A DNA stretch of 64,000 nucleotides from Bacteroides fluxus YIT 12057 (GCF_000195635.1 NZ_GL882606.1:1-64000); one strand, 5' to 3'; positions 6,755 to 16,020 are shown, counted from the first letter of the stretch. Notes: generated by a model not told the origin, from the sequence alone. Numbers and translations are program-made.

Positions 6755-7726
6755 ATGATGAAAAAAGAAGATTTGCGAATCGTTTATATGGGTACTCCCG
6801 ATTTTGCGGTGGAGGCCCTTCGTTGTCTGGTAGAAGGAGGTTACAATGTAGTGGGCGTCATCACGATGCCCGACAAGCCTGCCGGACGGGGACATAAACT
6901 CCAGTTCTCTCCGGTGAAGCAGTACGCGCTGGATCACCACCTCCCGCTTCTTCAGCCGGAGAAGCTGAAGGACGCGGACTTTGTGGAGGCATTGCGTGCA
7001 TGGAAAGCCGATTTGCAGATTGTGGTTGCTTTTCGCATGTTGCCCGAGGTGGTTTGGAACATGCCCCGTTTAGGCACATTCAACCTGCATGCCTCTTTGT
7101 TGCCGCAATACCGGGGAGCGGCTCCCATCAATTGGGCGGTCATCAATGGAGATACGGAAACCGGAATCACGACTTTCTTCTTGAAACACGAGATTGATAC
7201 GGGTGAAGTGATTCAGCAAGTGCCTGTACCCATCGCAGAGACCGATGATGTAGGTATTGTGCATGACAAACTGATGCTGCTTGGAGGACGTCTGGTCGTG
7301 GAAACGGTGGATGCCATTCTTGACGGTACGGTGAAAAGCGTTCCGCAAGAAAAGATGGCAGTGGCAGGTGAGTTGCGTCCGGCACCGAAGATTTTCAAAG
7401 AGACTTGCCGCATAGATTGGCACCAACCGGTGAAGCGTATTTATGATTTTGTGCGTGGCCTTTCTCCTTATCCTGCCGCATGGACGGAGTTGGTGCAACC
7501 CGATGGTGAATCTGTCGTGGTAAAAGTCTTCGAGACGGAAAAGATGGAAGCTGCTCATCAGCTGGCTCCCGGCACTGTGCAGACCGATGGGAAAAACTAT
7601 ATCCGCGTGGCCGCTACAGACGGTTTCATCGCTATCCGTTCCCTTCAACTTCCGGGCAAGAAGCGCCTAAAGACGGATGAACTGCTGCGCGGCTTCCGGT
7701 TGACGGAGGAGTTCAAGATGAAATAA
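6755..7726 (+). CDS. fmt: Methionyl-tRNA formyltransferase
   Basis: 323 aa, the standard length. It transfers a formyl group from 10-formyl-THF to initiator Met-tRNA. The N-terminal Rossmann domain begins RIVYMGTPDFAVEAL. The active-site triad is N110, H112 and D148 (NLHASLLPQYRGAAPINWA, then EIDTG). The C-terminal OB-like tRNA-binding domain starts near residue 210. Two adjacent ATG codons (6755 and 6758) could both serve as start; nothing in the sequence decides. It follows the ClC gene by 48 bp. Confidence 0.95.
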   Translation: MMKKEDLRIVYMGTPDFAVEALRCLVEGGYNVVGVITMPDKPAGRGHKLQFSPVKQYALDHHLPLLQPEKLKDADFVEALRAWKADLQIVVAFRMLPEVVWNMPRLGTFNLHASLLPQYRGAAPINWAVINGDTETGITTFFLKHEIDTGEVIQQVPVPIAETDDVGIVHDKLMLLGGRLVVETVDAILDGTVKSVPQEKMAVAGELRPAPKIFKETCRIDWHQPVKRIYDFVRGLSPYPAAWTELVQPDGESVVVKVFETEKMEAAHQLAPGTVQTDGKNYIRVAATDGFIAIRSLQLPGKKRLKTDELLRGFRLTEEFKMK

Positions 7727-7770
7727 TCATCTCAATACCCACTCACATAGAATAGCCTTTTGCAATTCTG

Positions 7771-7826
7771 CCCTCACTCATTCTCTGAACCTTCCTGCCC
7801 ATTGGTGTTACAGGGATGGGTGAGGG
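7771..7826. repeat. Long imperfect hairpin between fmt and rpe
   Basis: CCCTCACTCATTC (7771-7783) pairs with GGATGGGTGAGGG (7814-7826) over 13 positions with two G-T pairs, around a 30-nt loop that itself contains CCTG...CAGG. No T-run follows, so it is not a standard terminator. It lies upstream of the rpe promoter and hence in the fmt 3' region. It could be a repeated palindromic element or a transcript 3' end. Confidence 0.45.
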
Positions 7827-7869
7827 GAGTAGCTTTGTTCTGTATGTCTCCTGCATTGCTTTGATAATA

Positions 7870-7901
7870 TTAGGATGAATGAAATCTTTTATCTACATTT
7901 G
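7870..7901 (+). promoter_or_regulatory. Candidate rpe promoter
   Basis: TACATTTG at 7894-7901 fits the -7 consensus. The -33 position holds TTAG at 7870-7873 (20-nt gap), a weak match. The ATG at 7939 is 38 bp after the -7 box. Confidence 0.45.
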
Positions 7902-7938
7902 TGCATCATAAAGACATAACCATTTAGAACGTAGCATT

Positions 7939-8589
7939 ATGAAGCCAATCATATCTCCTTCCATCCTTTCCGCCGATTTCGGTTATCTGGCAAGAGACCT
8001 TGAAATGATTAACCAGAGTGAGGCCCAGTGGATACACATCGACATTATGGACGGTGTGTTTGTTCCCAACATCTCTTTCGGTTTTCCGGTACTTAAGTAT
8101 GTGGCAAAGTTGGCCGAGAAGCCTTTGGATGTACACTTGATGATTGTGCAGCCGGAAAAGTTCATTCCGGAGGTAAAAGCATTGGGAGCCCACATCATGA
8201 ATGTGCATTACGAGGCTTGTCCGCATCTGCACAGAGTAGTGCAGCAGATTCGTGAAGCGGGTATGCAACCGGCAGTAACCATCAATCCGGCCACACCTGT
8301 CGCTATGCTGAAAGATATAATCCGGGATGTATATATGGTGTTGATAATGAGCGTGAATCCCGGTTTCGGCGGTCAGAAGTTCATTGAGCATTCGGTAGAG
8401 AAAGTGCGTGAATTGCGTGAGCTGATAACGCTGACCGGTTCGCAGGCGTTGATTGAAGTGGACGGTGGCGTGAACCTTGATACGGGAGCCCGGTTGATAG
8501 AGGCCGGTGCCGATGCGCTGGTAGCCGGAAACGCAGTCTTTTCTGCTCCCGACCCTGAAGAAGCAATCCGTGCTCTGAGAAATCTTTAG
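7939..8589 (+). CDS. rpe: Ribulose-phosphate 3-epimerase
   Basis: 216 aa TIM barrel of the pentose phosphate pathway interconverting ribulose-5-P and xylulose-5-P. Metal and catalytic motifs are visible: SPSILSADF, HIDIMDGVFVPN (His and Asp ligands), DVHLMIVQPE, SVNPGFGGQKF (phosphate/metal loop) and EVDGGVN (Asp base). It is standard length and intact. comEC begins 12 bp after the stop, which suggests a shared transcript. Confidence 0.95.
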   Translation: MKPIISPSILSADFGYLARDLEMINQSEAQWIHIDIMDGVFVPNISFGFPVLKYVAKLAEKPLDVHLMIVQPEKFIPEVKALGAHIMNVHYEACPHLHRVVQQIREAGMQPAVTINPATPVAMLKDIIRDVYMVLIMSVNPGFGGQKFIEHSVEKVRELRELITLTGSQALIEVDGGVNLDTGARLIEAGADALVAGNAVFSAPDPEEAIRALRNL

Positions 8590-8600
8590 GCTATTCCAAG

Positions 8601-10688
8601 TTGATTATAGAATACTGTCAACGGCATCCGTTCCTTCGACTTTTGGTGCCGTTGGTGGTTGGAATTCTATGTGGAGACGCGTTTCCGTTTCCTCATAGTG
8701 ACTGGTCGTGGGCATTTCCTTTGTTCTTCCTGCCGTTGGTGGTTGCCGGAATGAAGGTCCTCAATTGCCGGTGGCTGTATGGGGCGGGAGTCTGTCTCTT
8801 CTTTTTCGGGGTGGGTTATACTCTGGTCGGCAAGCAGCTGGAACGGGTGGAGTATGTGTTTCCTGTTGAGGCTTCCACTTATGAGATTCGTATTTGTGAA
8901 AGGCCGGAGGTGAAAAAACGGAGTATCCTTTGCCGTGCCGTATTGGTAAAAGAAGGACGTAAAGATACGGTAGTGGCTTGTCCCGGCGAGAAACTTTTTC
9001 TTCTTTATTTTCCGAAGGACTCCATTGCCGCCGGTTTGCGACAAGGCATGAGGGTATGGGTGCATACCCGCCTTTCTCCTCCTGTCAATAACGGTAATCC
9101 GGATGAATTTGATTATGTCCGCTACTTGAAGCATAAAGGAGTGGCGGGCATGGGTTATGTCGCTTCCGGACATTGGCGGGTGACGGGCAGGGAGACTTGC
9201 CTTACCTTCCGGCAGGCAGCGTTGGGGTATAGGGAAAGGGTAGTTGGCCTTTATCGCGGCTTGGGTTTGGAAGGCGATGAGCTGGCGGTACTCTCTGCCC
9301 TCACGGTGGGCGACAAGGAAGAGTTGAGTGATGATGTCGTGGAAACCTATTCGGTTGCCGGTGCCAGTCATGTGTTGGCACTTTCCGGTTTGCATATCGG
9401 GTTTATCTATGCGTTGCTGCTGTTTGTATGCAAGCCGTTATGGAAGCGGTGGCGGAGATTGAAACCTGTCCTGCTGTTGTTGATTCTTGCTTTTCTGTGG
9501 GGTTTTGCTTTTCTCACGGGGTTGTCCTCTTCGGTGGTGAGGTCGGTCATCATGTTCTCTCTGTTGGCCGCTGCCTCTTTGCAAGCGGAGAAGCCGCTGG
9601 CGATGAACACGATGGCGGCAGCGGCTTTCCTGATGTTACTTTACAATCCGGTATGGTTGTTTGATGTCGGTTTTCAGTTGTCCTTTGCGGCAGTGGCGGC
9701 CATTCTTGTCTTTCAGCCACGTATGTATTCGTTCCGGAAGGTAGAGAACCGATGGCTGCGTTACGGGTGGGGGCTGGTTACGGTTTCCGTGGCAGCCCAG
9801 ATGGGTACGGCTCCTTTGGTGATATTTTATTTCTCCCGCTTCTCCACGCATTTCCTGTTGACTAACCTGTGGGTTATTCCGATGGTGTCTCTGGTGCTAT
9901 ATTCGGCAGTCCTGCTTTTGGCGCTGACGCCTTTCCCGGTGTTGCAACAAGCCTTTTCGCCGATAACAGAGGAACTGGTGCGTATCCAGAACAAGGGGCT
10001 TCAATGGATAGAGCATCTTCCGCTGTCTTCATTGGACGGTATTTGGACGGATGTGTGGGAGGTTTTGTTGTGTTATCTGCTCTTGGGTATGATGTCTTAT
10101 GCCATGACGAGGCGTACGTTCCGCAACGTTTGTATTTCCTTGTTTGTCTTGTTACTGGCAGTTTCCTATCATTCCGTTTCGGTGATGCTCAACACTCCTC
10201 AAAAGAGCATTGTCTTTTATAATGTACGTGGTTGTCCGGCGGTACACTGCATGGCGGAGGGTGGCAAGTCCTGGTTGGCTTGTGCGGACAGCGTGCCGGA
10301 TGTTTCCCGTTTGAACCGCAGCTTGGCTCCTTATTGGAACCGTCTGCGACTACAGGAACCGCAAGTGGTAACCGGTGATTATTCAGCCGGTGGATTGTCT
10401 GTCCGGAATCAAATGCTCTGTTATGCGGGAAAACGTATCTGTCTTTTGCATGATGCCCGTTGGAAAAACAAGACCGCCGCTCATCCTGTTTCTGTGGATT
10501 ATCTTTATATATCCAAAGGATATGAGGATGGAATCAGGGAGCTTTCTTCCCTGTTTTCTGTCCGGACTGTAGTGCTTGATGCCTCCTTGCCTACCTATTA
10601 TCAGGAGAAAATCATCGGCGAGTGTATTGGCTTGGGACTAACTTATCTTCCTCTTTCTGAAAAAGGTTCGGTCTGCATATTGTTATAA
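8601..10688 (+). CDS. ComEC/Rec2-family membrane protein
   Basis: 695 aa. N-terminal hydrophobic and beta-rich DUF4131-like part (residues 1-200), then the Competence membrane domain with the conserved ALSGLHIGFIYALL and many helices (about 225-520). In model species ComEC is the inner-membrane channel for transforming DNA. The C-terminal region after residue 530 is in the position of the metallo-beta-lactamase-like domain but shows no HxHxDH motif, so nuclease function is unlikely. The start appears to be TTG at 8601, since no ATG or GTG lies nearby in frame. The 3' end contains the promoter of the next gene. Natural competence is not established for this genus. Confidence 0.85.
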   Translation: MIIEYCQRHPFLRLLVPLVVGILCGDAFPFPHSDWSWAFPLFFLPLVVAGMKVLNCRWLYGAGVCLFFFGVGYTLVGKQLERVEYVFPVEASTYEIRICERPEVKKRSILCRAVLVKEGRKDTVVACPGEKLFLLYFPKDSIAAGLRQGMRVWVHTRLSPPVNNGNPDEFDYVRYLKHKGVAGMGYVASGHWRVTGRETCLTFRQAALGYRERVVGLYRGLGLEGDELAVLSALTVGDKEELSDDVVETYSVAGASHVLALSGLHIGFIYALLLFVCKPLWKRWRRLKPVLLLLILAFLWGFAFLTGLSSSVVRSVIMFSLLAAASLQAEKPLAMNTMAAAAFLMLLYNPVWLFDVGFQLSFAAVAAILVFQPRMYSFRKVENRWLRYGWGLVTVSVAAQMGTAPLVIFYFSRFSTHFLLTNLWVIPMVSLVLYSAVLLLALTPFPVLQQAFSPITEELVRIQNKGLQWIEHLPLSSLDGIWTDVWEVLLCYLLLGMMSYAMTRRTFRNVCISLFVLLLAVSYHSVSVMLNTPQKSIVFYNVRGCPAVHCMAEGGKSWLACADSVPDVSRLNRSLAPYWNRLRLQEPQVVTGDYSAGGLSVRNQMLCYAGKRICLLHDARWKNKTAAHPVSVDYLYISKGYEDGIRELSSLFSVRTVVLDASLPTYYQEKIIGECIGLGLTYLPLSEKGSVCILL

Positions 10689-10712
10689 CTCATAAAGTTT
10701 TCGTACTTTTGC
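10680..10712 (+). promoter_or_regulatory. Promoter of the DHH gene
   Basis: TTTG at 10680-10683 (inside the end of comEC), 21 nt, TACTTTTG at 10705-10712. It implies a leader of about 120 nt before the ATG at 10839. Confidence 0.6.
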
Positions 10713-10759
10713 TCCTTCAATTTGTTATAGATGTATGGAGCATGTGCTTCAATCGTCTG

Positions 10760-10834
10760 ATTGTAAATCGCCAATGTACCTATGTGTCAAAGATATGGAA
10801 TGTATCATGGCCGTAGGGAATAAATCGTAAATAA
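10760..10834 (+). repeat. GTAAAT-rich leader element, copy 2
   Basis: ATTGTAAATCG at 10760-10770 and AAATCGTAAATAATT at 10821-10835 occur in the leader of the DHH gene. The pattern is shared with the fmt and DUF2027 leaders. Confidence 0.45.
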
Positions 10835-10838
10835 TTAT

Positions 10839-11876
10839 ATGCTGACTAAAGTAATAGAGCAATCTAAGATAGACCACTTTGCAAAGTGGTTTGAGCGTGC
10901 GGAAAAAATAGTAATTGTATCTCATGTCGGTCCGGATGGAGACGCTATCGGTTCTTCTTTGGGATTGTGGCATTTTTTTAATTCTCAAGATAAGATCGCC
11001 AATGTAATAGTGCCGAACGCTTTTCCCGATTTTCTGAAATGGATGCCGGGAAGCAAGGACGTACTTTTGTATGACCATTACAAGGAGTTTGCCGACCAAT
11101 TGATTGCAGAAGCAGATGTGATCTGCTGTTTGGATTTCAATGCCATCCACCGTATCGATGCAGTGGGGGAGGCCGTACTCGCCTCTCCGGCAAGAAAGAT
11201 ATTGATAGACCACCATCTGCATCCCGAAGATTTTTGTAAGATTATCATTTCGCATCCCGAAATATCCTCCACTTCCGAATTGGTGTTCCGTCTGATCTGC
11301 CGTATGGGGTATTTCAGTGATATCTCCAAAGAAGGTGCCGAGTGTATCTATACGGGTATGATGACCGATACGGGAGGTTTTACTTATAATTCAAACAATC
11401 GTGAAATTTATTTCATCATCAGTGAGCTTCTTTCGAAAGGCATTGACAAAGATGCCATTTACCGTAAGGTTTATAATACCTATTCCGAGAGCCGCTTGCG
11501 TTTGATGGGGTATGTCCTGTCGCAGATGAAAGTCTATCCGGATTATCATGCAGCCTTGATCTCGCTGACTAAGAACGAGCAAGGTAAGTTTGATTATGTC
11601 CGGGGAGACAGTGAGGGGTTTGTGAATATTCCCTTGAGCATCAAGGGGGTGGTTTTTTCTTGTTTCCTGCGTGAGGATACAGAGAAACCTATGATAAAAG
11701 TTTCTTTACGTTCTGTCGGAACCTTTCCCTGCAATCAGCTGGCATCGGAATTTTTCAATGGCGGTGGACACCTGAACGCTTCGGGTGGAGAGTTCTACGG
11801 GACGATGGAAGAGGCGAAGGCTGTTTTGGAACAGGCATTGGAAAAATTTAAGCCGTTGCTTAATGCCAAAGGATAA
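10839..11876 (+). CDS. DHH/DHHA1 phosphoesterase (NrnA-like)
   Basis: 345 aa. Bifunctional nanoRNase / pAp phosphatase type enzyme acting on oligoribonucleotides and 3'-phosphoadenosine 5'-phosphate with Mn2+. DHH motifs: VSHVGPDGDAIGSSLGL (motif I, residues about 28-44), CCLDFN, LIDHHLHPEDF (the DHH motif itself), then MTDTGGF. The DHHA1 substrate domain ends with FNGGGHLNASGGEF. The length matches Bacteroides NrnA homologues. Transcription probably starts inside the end of comEC. Confidence 0.88.
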   Translation: MLTKVIEQSKIDHFAKWFERAEKIVIVSHVGPDGDAIGSSLGLWHFFNSQDKIANVIVPNAFPDFLKWMPGSKDVLLYDHYKEFADQLIAEADVICCLDFNAIHRIDAVGEAVLASPARKILIDHHLHPEDFCKIIISHPEISSTSELVFRLICRMGYFSDISKEGAECIYTGMMTDTGGFTYNSNNREIYFIISELLSKGIDKDAIYRKVYNTYSESRLRLMGYVLSQMKVYPDYHAALISLTKNEQGKFDYVRGDSEGFVNIPLSIKGVVFSCFLREDTEKPMIKVSLRSVGTFPCNQLASEFFNGGGHLNASGGEFYGTMEEAKAVLEQALEKFKPLLNAKG

Positions 11877-11925
11877 AAAAAGTTCAGCAGCAAAGGTTAA
11901 AAGTTACGAACTTTCTATCTGCGAC

Positions 11926-11956
11926 TTTCAACTTTCAAGGAAATAAGGTACTTTTG
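11926..11956 (+). promoter_or_regulatory. Candidate promoter of the DUF4827-like gene
   Basis: TTTC at 11926-11929, 19 nt, TACTTTTG at 11949-11956, 24 bp ahead of the ATG. The preceding bases hold AAAGTTACGAACTTT, an AT-rich inverted repeat of a kind common in Bacteroides intergenic DNA. Confidence 0.5.
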
Positions 11957-11979
11957 TACGAAATTACTAAATAACAGAA

Positions 11980-12582
11980 ATGAAGAAACTTACTTTATTC
12001 TTTTTGGCTTTGATGACCGCTTGTTTGGGCTTCCAGGCATGCGACAACTCCAAGACTTACGCTGAAATGCTCGAAGAAGAAAAAGATGGCATTAAGGACT
12101 TTATTAAGAAAAACAATATAAAGGTTATTTCCCAGTCCGAATTCTATGCGCAGGATTCCGTAACCGATGTATCTAAGAATGAATATGTGCAGCTTGCCAG
12201 TGGGGTATATATGCAGATTGTTGATGAAGGTTCGGAAAACAAGGCTGATACAGTGAAGAATAACGACTTGATTTTGGTGCGTTTTCTGGAATACAGCATC
12301 CTTGACAAGGATACTACCCTGTCCAATTTGAATGCGGCCGAAGTTGTGGATGAATTCAAATACACGGTAACGAGTTCCTCTATCGCCGGAATTTTCACCC
12401 AAGGGTATATGCTTGCCTATTATAGTTCTTCAGCGGTGCCTGCCGGTTGGCTGGTTCCGTTGTCATACGTCCGTGACAGGGCGCATGTGAGGTTGATTGT
12501 TCCTTCCAAGATGGGACATCAGACTGCGATGCAGTATGTTTATCCTTATTATTATGATATCCAGAAATATCAAATCTATTGA
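11980..12582 (+). CDS. DUF4827-like lipoprotein
   Basis: 200 aa. The N-terminus is a lipoprotein signal (MKKLTLFFLALMTACLGFQAC, lipidation Cys at residue 21), so the product is anchored in the outer or inner membrane facing the periplasm. The rest is soluble and resembles the Bacteroidales DUF4827 family, whose middle has an FKBP-like look (SGVYMQIVDEGSENK, VPLSYVRDRAHVRLIVPSKMG). Peptidyl-prolyl isomerase activity is only an inference. It lies 42 bp before glmM and shares its promoter. Confidence 0.7.
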   Translation: MKKLTLFFLALMTACLGFQACDNSKTYAEMLEEEKDGIKDFIKKNNIKVISQSEFYAQDSVTDVSKNEYVQLASGVYMQIVDEGSENKADTVKNNDLILVRFLEYSILDKDTTLSNLNAAEVVDEFKYTVTSSSIAGIFTQGYMLAYYSSSAVPAGWLVPLSYVRDRAHVRLIVPSKMGHQTAMQYVYPYYYDIQKYQIY

Positions 12583-12624
12583 TACAAATATAGAAAAAAC
12601 TAACCATATTTAAATTATTAACCT

Positions 12625-14013
12625 ATGACTCTAATCAAATCTATCTCTGGAATCCGCGGTACTATCGGTGGAGGTGCAGGCGAGGGGCTGAATCCGCTCG
12701 ATATTGTGAAGTTCACTTCCGCATACGCTACGCTGATCCGCAAAACGTGTACTGTAAAAAGTAACAAGATTGTAGTAGGACGTGACGCCCGTATCTCCGG
12801 CGAAATGGTCAAGAACGTAGTAGTAGGTACCTTGATGGGTATGGGCTGGGATGTCGTTGACATCGACTTGGCTTCTACTCCGACTACCGAACTGGCTGTG
12901 ACTATGGAAGGTGCAAGCGGCGGTATCATATTGACTGCTTCCCATAACCCCAAGCAGTGGAATGCCTTGAAACTCCTGAACGAGAAAGGTGAATTCCTGA
13001 ATGCAGCCGAAGGGCAGGAGGTGCTCCGCATCGCTGCTGCGGAAGAGTTTGACTTTGCAGACGTTGACCATCTTGGCTCTTACCGCAAGGATTTGACTTA
13101 CAACCAGAAACATATAGACAGCGTATTGGCGCTTGAGTTGGTAGATGTAGAAGCCATCAAGAAAGCGAACTTCCGCGTAGCCATTGACTGTGTGAACTCG
13201 GTAGGTGGCATCATTCTGCCGGAACTGTTCAAACAACTCGGTGTTCAGCATGTGGAAAAGCTCTACTGTGAACCGACCGGTAATTTCCAGCACAACCCCG
13301 AACCTTTGGAAAAGAATCTGGGTGACATCATGAATTTGATGAAGGGTGGCAAGGCAGACGTTGCTTTTGTAGTTGACCCTGATGTGGACCGCTTGGCCAT
13401 GATTTGTGAAGACGGCAAGATGTATGGTGAAGAATATACATTGGTAACTGTTGCCGACTACGTGCTGAAACATACTCCGGGCAATACGGTTTCCAACTTG
13501 AGTTCTACCCGTGCTTTGCGTGATGTAACGCGTAAATACGGTCAGGAATATTCTGCTTCTGCGGTAGGCGAAGTGAATGTGACTACGAAGATGAAGGAAG
13601 TAGGTGCTGTGATTGGTGGTGAAGGAAACGGTGGAGTTATCTATCCGGCCAGCCATTACGGACGTGATGCCCTTGTTGGTATTGCCTTGTTCTTGAGCCA
13701 TCTGGCACACGAAGGCAAGAAGGTGAGCGAATTGCGTGCATCCTATCCTGCATACTTCATGGCTAAGAACCGTGTAGATCTGACTCCGGATACTGATGTA
13801 GATGCTATCCTTGCCAAGGTGAAAGAAATCTACAAGAATGAAGAAATCAATGACATTGATGGTGTGAAGATTGACTTCCCCGATAAATGGGTTCATCTGC
13901 GCAAGAGCAATACTGAACCGATTATCCGTGTATATAGCGAGGCCGGTACGCCGGAAGCTGCGGAAGAAATCGGTCAGCAGATTATGAAAGTGATTGAAGA
14001 GCTGGCGAAATAA
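12625..14013 (+). CDS. glmM: Phosphoglucosamine mutase (alpha-D-phosphohexomutase)
   Basis: 462 aa with the four-domain phosphohexomutase layout. Catalytic serine S106 in TASHNPKQWN, Mg site D251/D253/D255 in DPDVDRLAM, sugar loop GEGNGGVIYP, phosphate loop RKSNTEPIIRVYSE near the C-terminus. It converts glucosamine-6-P to glucosamine-1-P for UDP-GlcNAc, feeding peptidoglycan and LPS. A phosphoglucomutase/phosphomannomutase specificity cannot be excluded by motif alone. It is the second gene after the DUF4827-like lipoprotein and ends at a strong terminator. Confidence 0.88.
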   Translation: MTLIKSISGIRGTIGGGAGEGLNPLDIVKFTSAYATLIRKTCTVKSNKIVVGRDARISGEMVKNVVVGTLMGMGWDVVDIDLASTPTTELAVTMEGASGGIILTASHNPKQWNALKLLNEKGEFLNAAEGQEVLRIAAAEEFDFADVDHLGSYRKDLTYNQKHIDSVLALELVDVEAIKKANFRVAIDCVNSVGGIILPELFKQLGVQHVEKLYCEPTGNFQHNPEPLEKNLGDIMNLMKGGKADVAFVVDPDVDRLAMICEDGKMYGEEYTLVTVADYVLKHTPGNTVSNLSSTRALRDVTRKYGQEYSASAVGEVNVTTKMKEVGAVIGGEGNGGVIYPASHYGRDALVGIALFLSHLAHEGKKVSELRASYPAYFMAKNRVDLTPDTDVDAILAKVKEIYKNEEINDIDGVKIDFPDKWVHLRKSNTEPIIRVYSEAGTPEAAEEIGQQIMKVIEELAK

Positions 14014-14032
14014 ACAGACTGCAGATAGTATG

Positions 14033-14073
14033 ATGTCCCACTTCTGTCCGAAAGAGAAGTGGGACATTTTTTT
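14033..14073 (+). terminator. glmM terminator
   Basis: Perfect 13-bp stem ATGTCCCACTTCT / AGAAGTGGGACAT, loop GTCCGAAAG, followed by seven Ts. Rho-independent and + strand only. Confidence 0.9.
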
Positions 14074-14083
14074 GTTTACCCTG

Positions 14084-14593
14084 TTATTTTAATAGTGTAG
14101 GCACTTTTTCTATTTCTTCTTCGAAATTCGGAGTAAATACGTCTTTTCCCATATTTTCTTTAATCTCATCAATACTCCAGAAACGTCCTCCGTCCAATTC
14201 GTCACTGGGGCGAATTTCACCGTCATAGACTGTTTTGTGCACGAAGACCAGTTCCCGTTCGCGGGCGGATTCGAAGACATAGTGCATGACAGTTTCGGGA
14301 GTGAAATCTGTGATTCCGAGCTCTTCGCGTACTTCGCGTTTCAGTGCCATCTCTACGCTCTCGCCCAAGTCTACATGTCCGCCTACAGAAGTATCCCACT
14401 TTCCGGGCTGTATATCTTTCCATTCGGGGCGTTTCTGCAAGTACAGTTCACCTTTGGAATTGAATACATGAAGATGGATTACCGGATGCAGCATTTTGCT
14501 GCCGTTATGGCATTCGCCGCGGGTGGCGGCGCCTGTGATGTTGCCTTGTTCATCGACAAGGGGGAACATCTCTTGATTGTTGTCGTGGTTCAT
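14084..14593 (-). CDS. NUDIX hydrolase
   Basis: 169 aa. The Nudix box is intact: GHVDLGESVEMALKREVREE followed by LGI (GX5EX7REUXEEXGU, residues about 72-94). The layout, with FPLVDEQGNITGAATRGECH at the N-terminus and HVFNSKGELYLQKR before the box, is that of the Idi-like YfcD-type branch of the superfamily. The substrate is unknown (a nucleoside diphosphate derivative or isopentenyl diphosphate-like compound). It is monocistronic with its own promoter at 14683-14713. Confidence 0.85.
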   Translation of the reverse strand: MNHDNNQEMFPLVDEQGNITGAATRGECHNGSKMLHPVIHLHVFNSKGELYLQKRPEWKDIQPGKWDTSVGGHVDLGESVEMALKREVREELGITDFTPETVMHYVFESARERELVFVHKTVYDGEIRPSDELDGGRFWSIDEIKENMGKDVFTPNFEEEIEKVPTLLK

Positions 14594-14682
14594 TGTGCGA
14601 TTTCTTCATATTGTGCCAAAGGGCTGTTTTTGCACTCCTCAAGTTGTAACATGTTGCTTTCTCCTTATTTACATCCTAAATA

Positions 14683-14713
14683 CAAAAATAGAGAATCTTT
14701 TTTTATAAACCAA
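14683..14713 (-). promoter_or_regulatory. Promoter of the NUDIX gene
   Basis: On the minus strand: TTGG (14710-14713), 19 nt, TATTTTTG (14683-14690), 90 nt ahead of the ATG at 14593. Confidence 0.55.
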
Positions 14714-14760
14714 TGAATTGGTACTATTTCTATTTGACCGTATTGACGGGAATGACTTTG

Positions 14761-15990
14761 TTATGGTATCAGCAATGATGAATCTCCATAACTCAGAAAA
14801 CGGAAATCATGTCCGAGTGCATAGTCATAAATTTTTTTCCAGTCACCGTGTACGAATGCCGATACCAACAGCAGCAAAGTGCTTTGTGGCTGGTGGAAGT
14901 TAGTCACCATTGCTTTTACTATCCGGTACTCATAGCCCGGCGCAATGATGATTTGCGTACTGGTGTGCAAAGTCTCCATTCCGTGCCGGTCAAGGTAGCG
15001 AAGAATAGCCTGCAATGCGTCTGTTGCCGGAATAGCAGTGCTTTCACCGGTCATCTCGTATGGTTGCCACTGTCTGACGTGCAACTCTTCTTCGGTGGCA
15101 TCGGGGGTATTGTATAGGGTTACTCCGATGTGGTAAAGGCTTTCCAAAGTGCGTACGGAAGTGGTGCCTACTGCGATGGCTTTGCCTTCATGCGCTATCA
15201 GCTTCTTTAAGGTATTACGGGTTACGGAGATGTACTCAGTGTGCATCTCATGCCCTTCTATCTCTTCGCTTTTTACAGGTTTGAAAGTACCGGCCCCCAC
15301 ATGAAGGGTCAGTTCTTCCAGATCGACTCCTTTCTCTTTCAAGGCATCCAATACGCGGGGAGTGAAGTGCAGTCCGGCGGTAGGTGCTGCCACTGATCCT
15401 TTGATTTTGGAATACACCGTCTGGTAAGTCTCCTTATCGCTCTCCTGCGTCTCACGGTTCAGATAGGGAGGGATGGGGAGTTCGCCGAATACTTCGAGAA
15501 TATCGGCGAAAGTTATTTCCGGGTTATTCCAGCGGAAATCCACCCAGTGACTGGTGCCGCGGCATTCGCCACGTTCGGCGGTCAGTGTAAGCGGTTTGCC
15601 TTTTACAGTCATTTCACGTATCAATACGCCTTCTTTCCATTTCTTCAGATTACCTATCATGCACAGCCAGGCAGCATGCTCCGTTTGTTGAAAATTGAGA
15701 ACGTAGTCATTGGGCTGTATCGGCTCAAGGCAAAACACCTCAATCAAGGCTCCCGTTTCTTTACGGAAATGCAGGCGTGCCTGTATCACCTTGGTATTAT
15801 TGAATATCATCAGACTGCCTGACGAGAGATAGCCGGGTAATGATGTAAAAACATCTTCTGAGACTTCACCGTGGCGGTAGATTAATAATTTGGATTGGTC
15901 TCGTAGGGGCAGTGGAAATTTGGCGATACGCTTGTCCGGCAACGGATAGTTGAATTCGCTGATATGGATATGTTTCGGATCTTGTTTCAT
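14761..15990 (-). CDS. queA: S-adenosylmethionine:tRNA ribosyltransferase-isomerase
   Basis: 409 aa. QueA moves the ribosyl part of SAM onto preQ1 in tRNA to make epoxyqueuosine. Family features are seen along the protein: the N-terminal FNYPLPDKRIAKFPL, LMIFNNTKVIQARL, the insert domain to residue about 165, GSVAAPTAGLHFT (the signature), HVGAGTFKPV, VGTTSVRTLESL, and MVTNFHQPQSTLLLLVSAF. It is somewhat longer than the roughly 345-aa E. coli enzyme. It is divergent from the DUF2027/Smr gene. Confidence 0.93.
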   Translation of the reverse strand: MKQDPKHIHISEFNYPLPDKRIAKFPLPLRDQSKLLIYRHGEVSEDVFTSLPGYLSSGSLMIFNNTKVIQARLHFRKETGALIEVFCLEPIQPNDYVLNFQQTEHAAWLCMIGNLKKWKEGVLIREMTVKGKPLTLTAERGECRGTSHWVDFRWNNPEITFADILEVFGELPIPPYLNRETQESDKETYQTVYSKIKGSVAAPTAGLHFTPRVLDALKEKGVDLEELTLHVGAGTFKPVKSEEIEGHEMHTEYISVTRNTLKKLIAHEGKAIAVGTTSVRTLESLYHIGVTLYNTPDATEEELHVRQWQPYEMTGESTAIPATDALQAILRYLDRHGMETLHTSTQIIIAPGYEYRIVKAMVTNFHQPQSTLLLLVSAFVHGDWKKIYDYALGHDFRFLSYGDSSLLIP

Positions 15991-16012
15991 GACTTTGCTT
16001 TTTTACGGTGTG

Positions 16013-16020
16013 CAAAGGTA
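16013..16020 (-). promoter_or_regulatory. -7 element of queA
   Basis: TACCTTTG on the minus strand, 22 bp ahead of the queA ATG. I see no convincing TTTG at the -33 position. Confidence 0.45.

Noticed and set aside
11877..11945. Functional operator in AAAGTTACGAACTTT
   Set aside because: AT-rich AAAGTT/AACTTT repeats are common in Bacteroides intergenic DNA and have no fixed relation to the promoter here.
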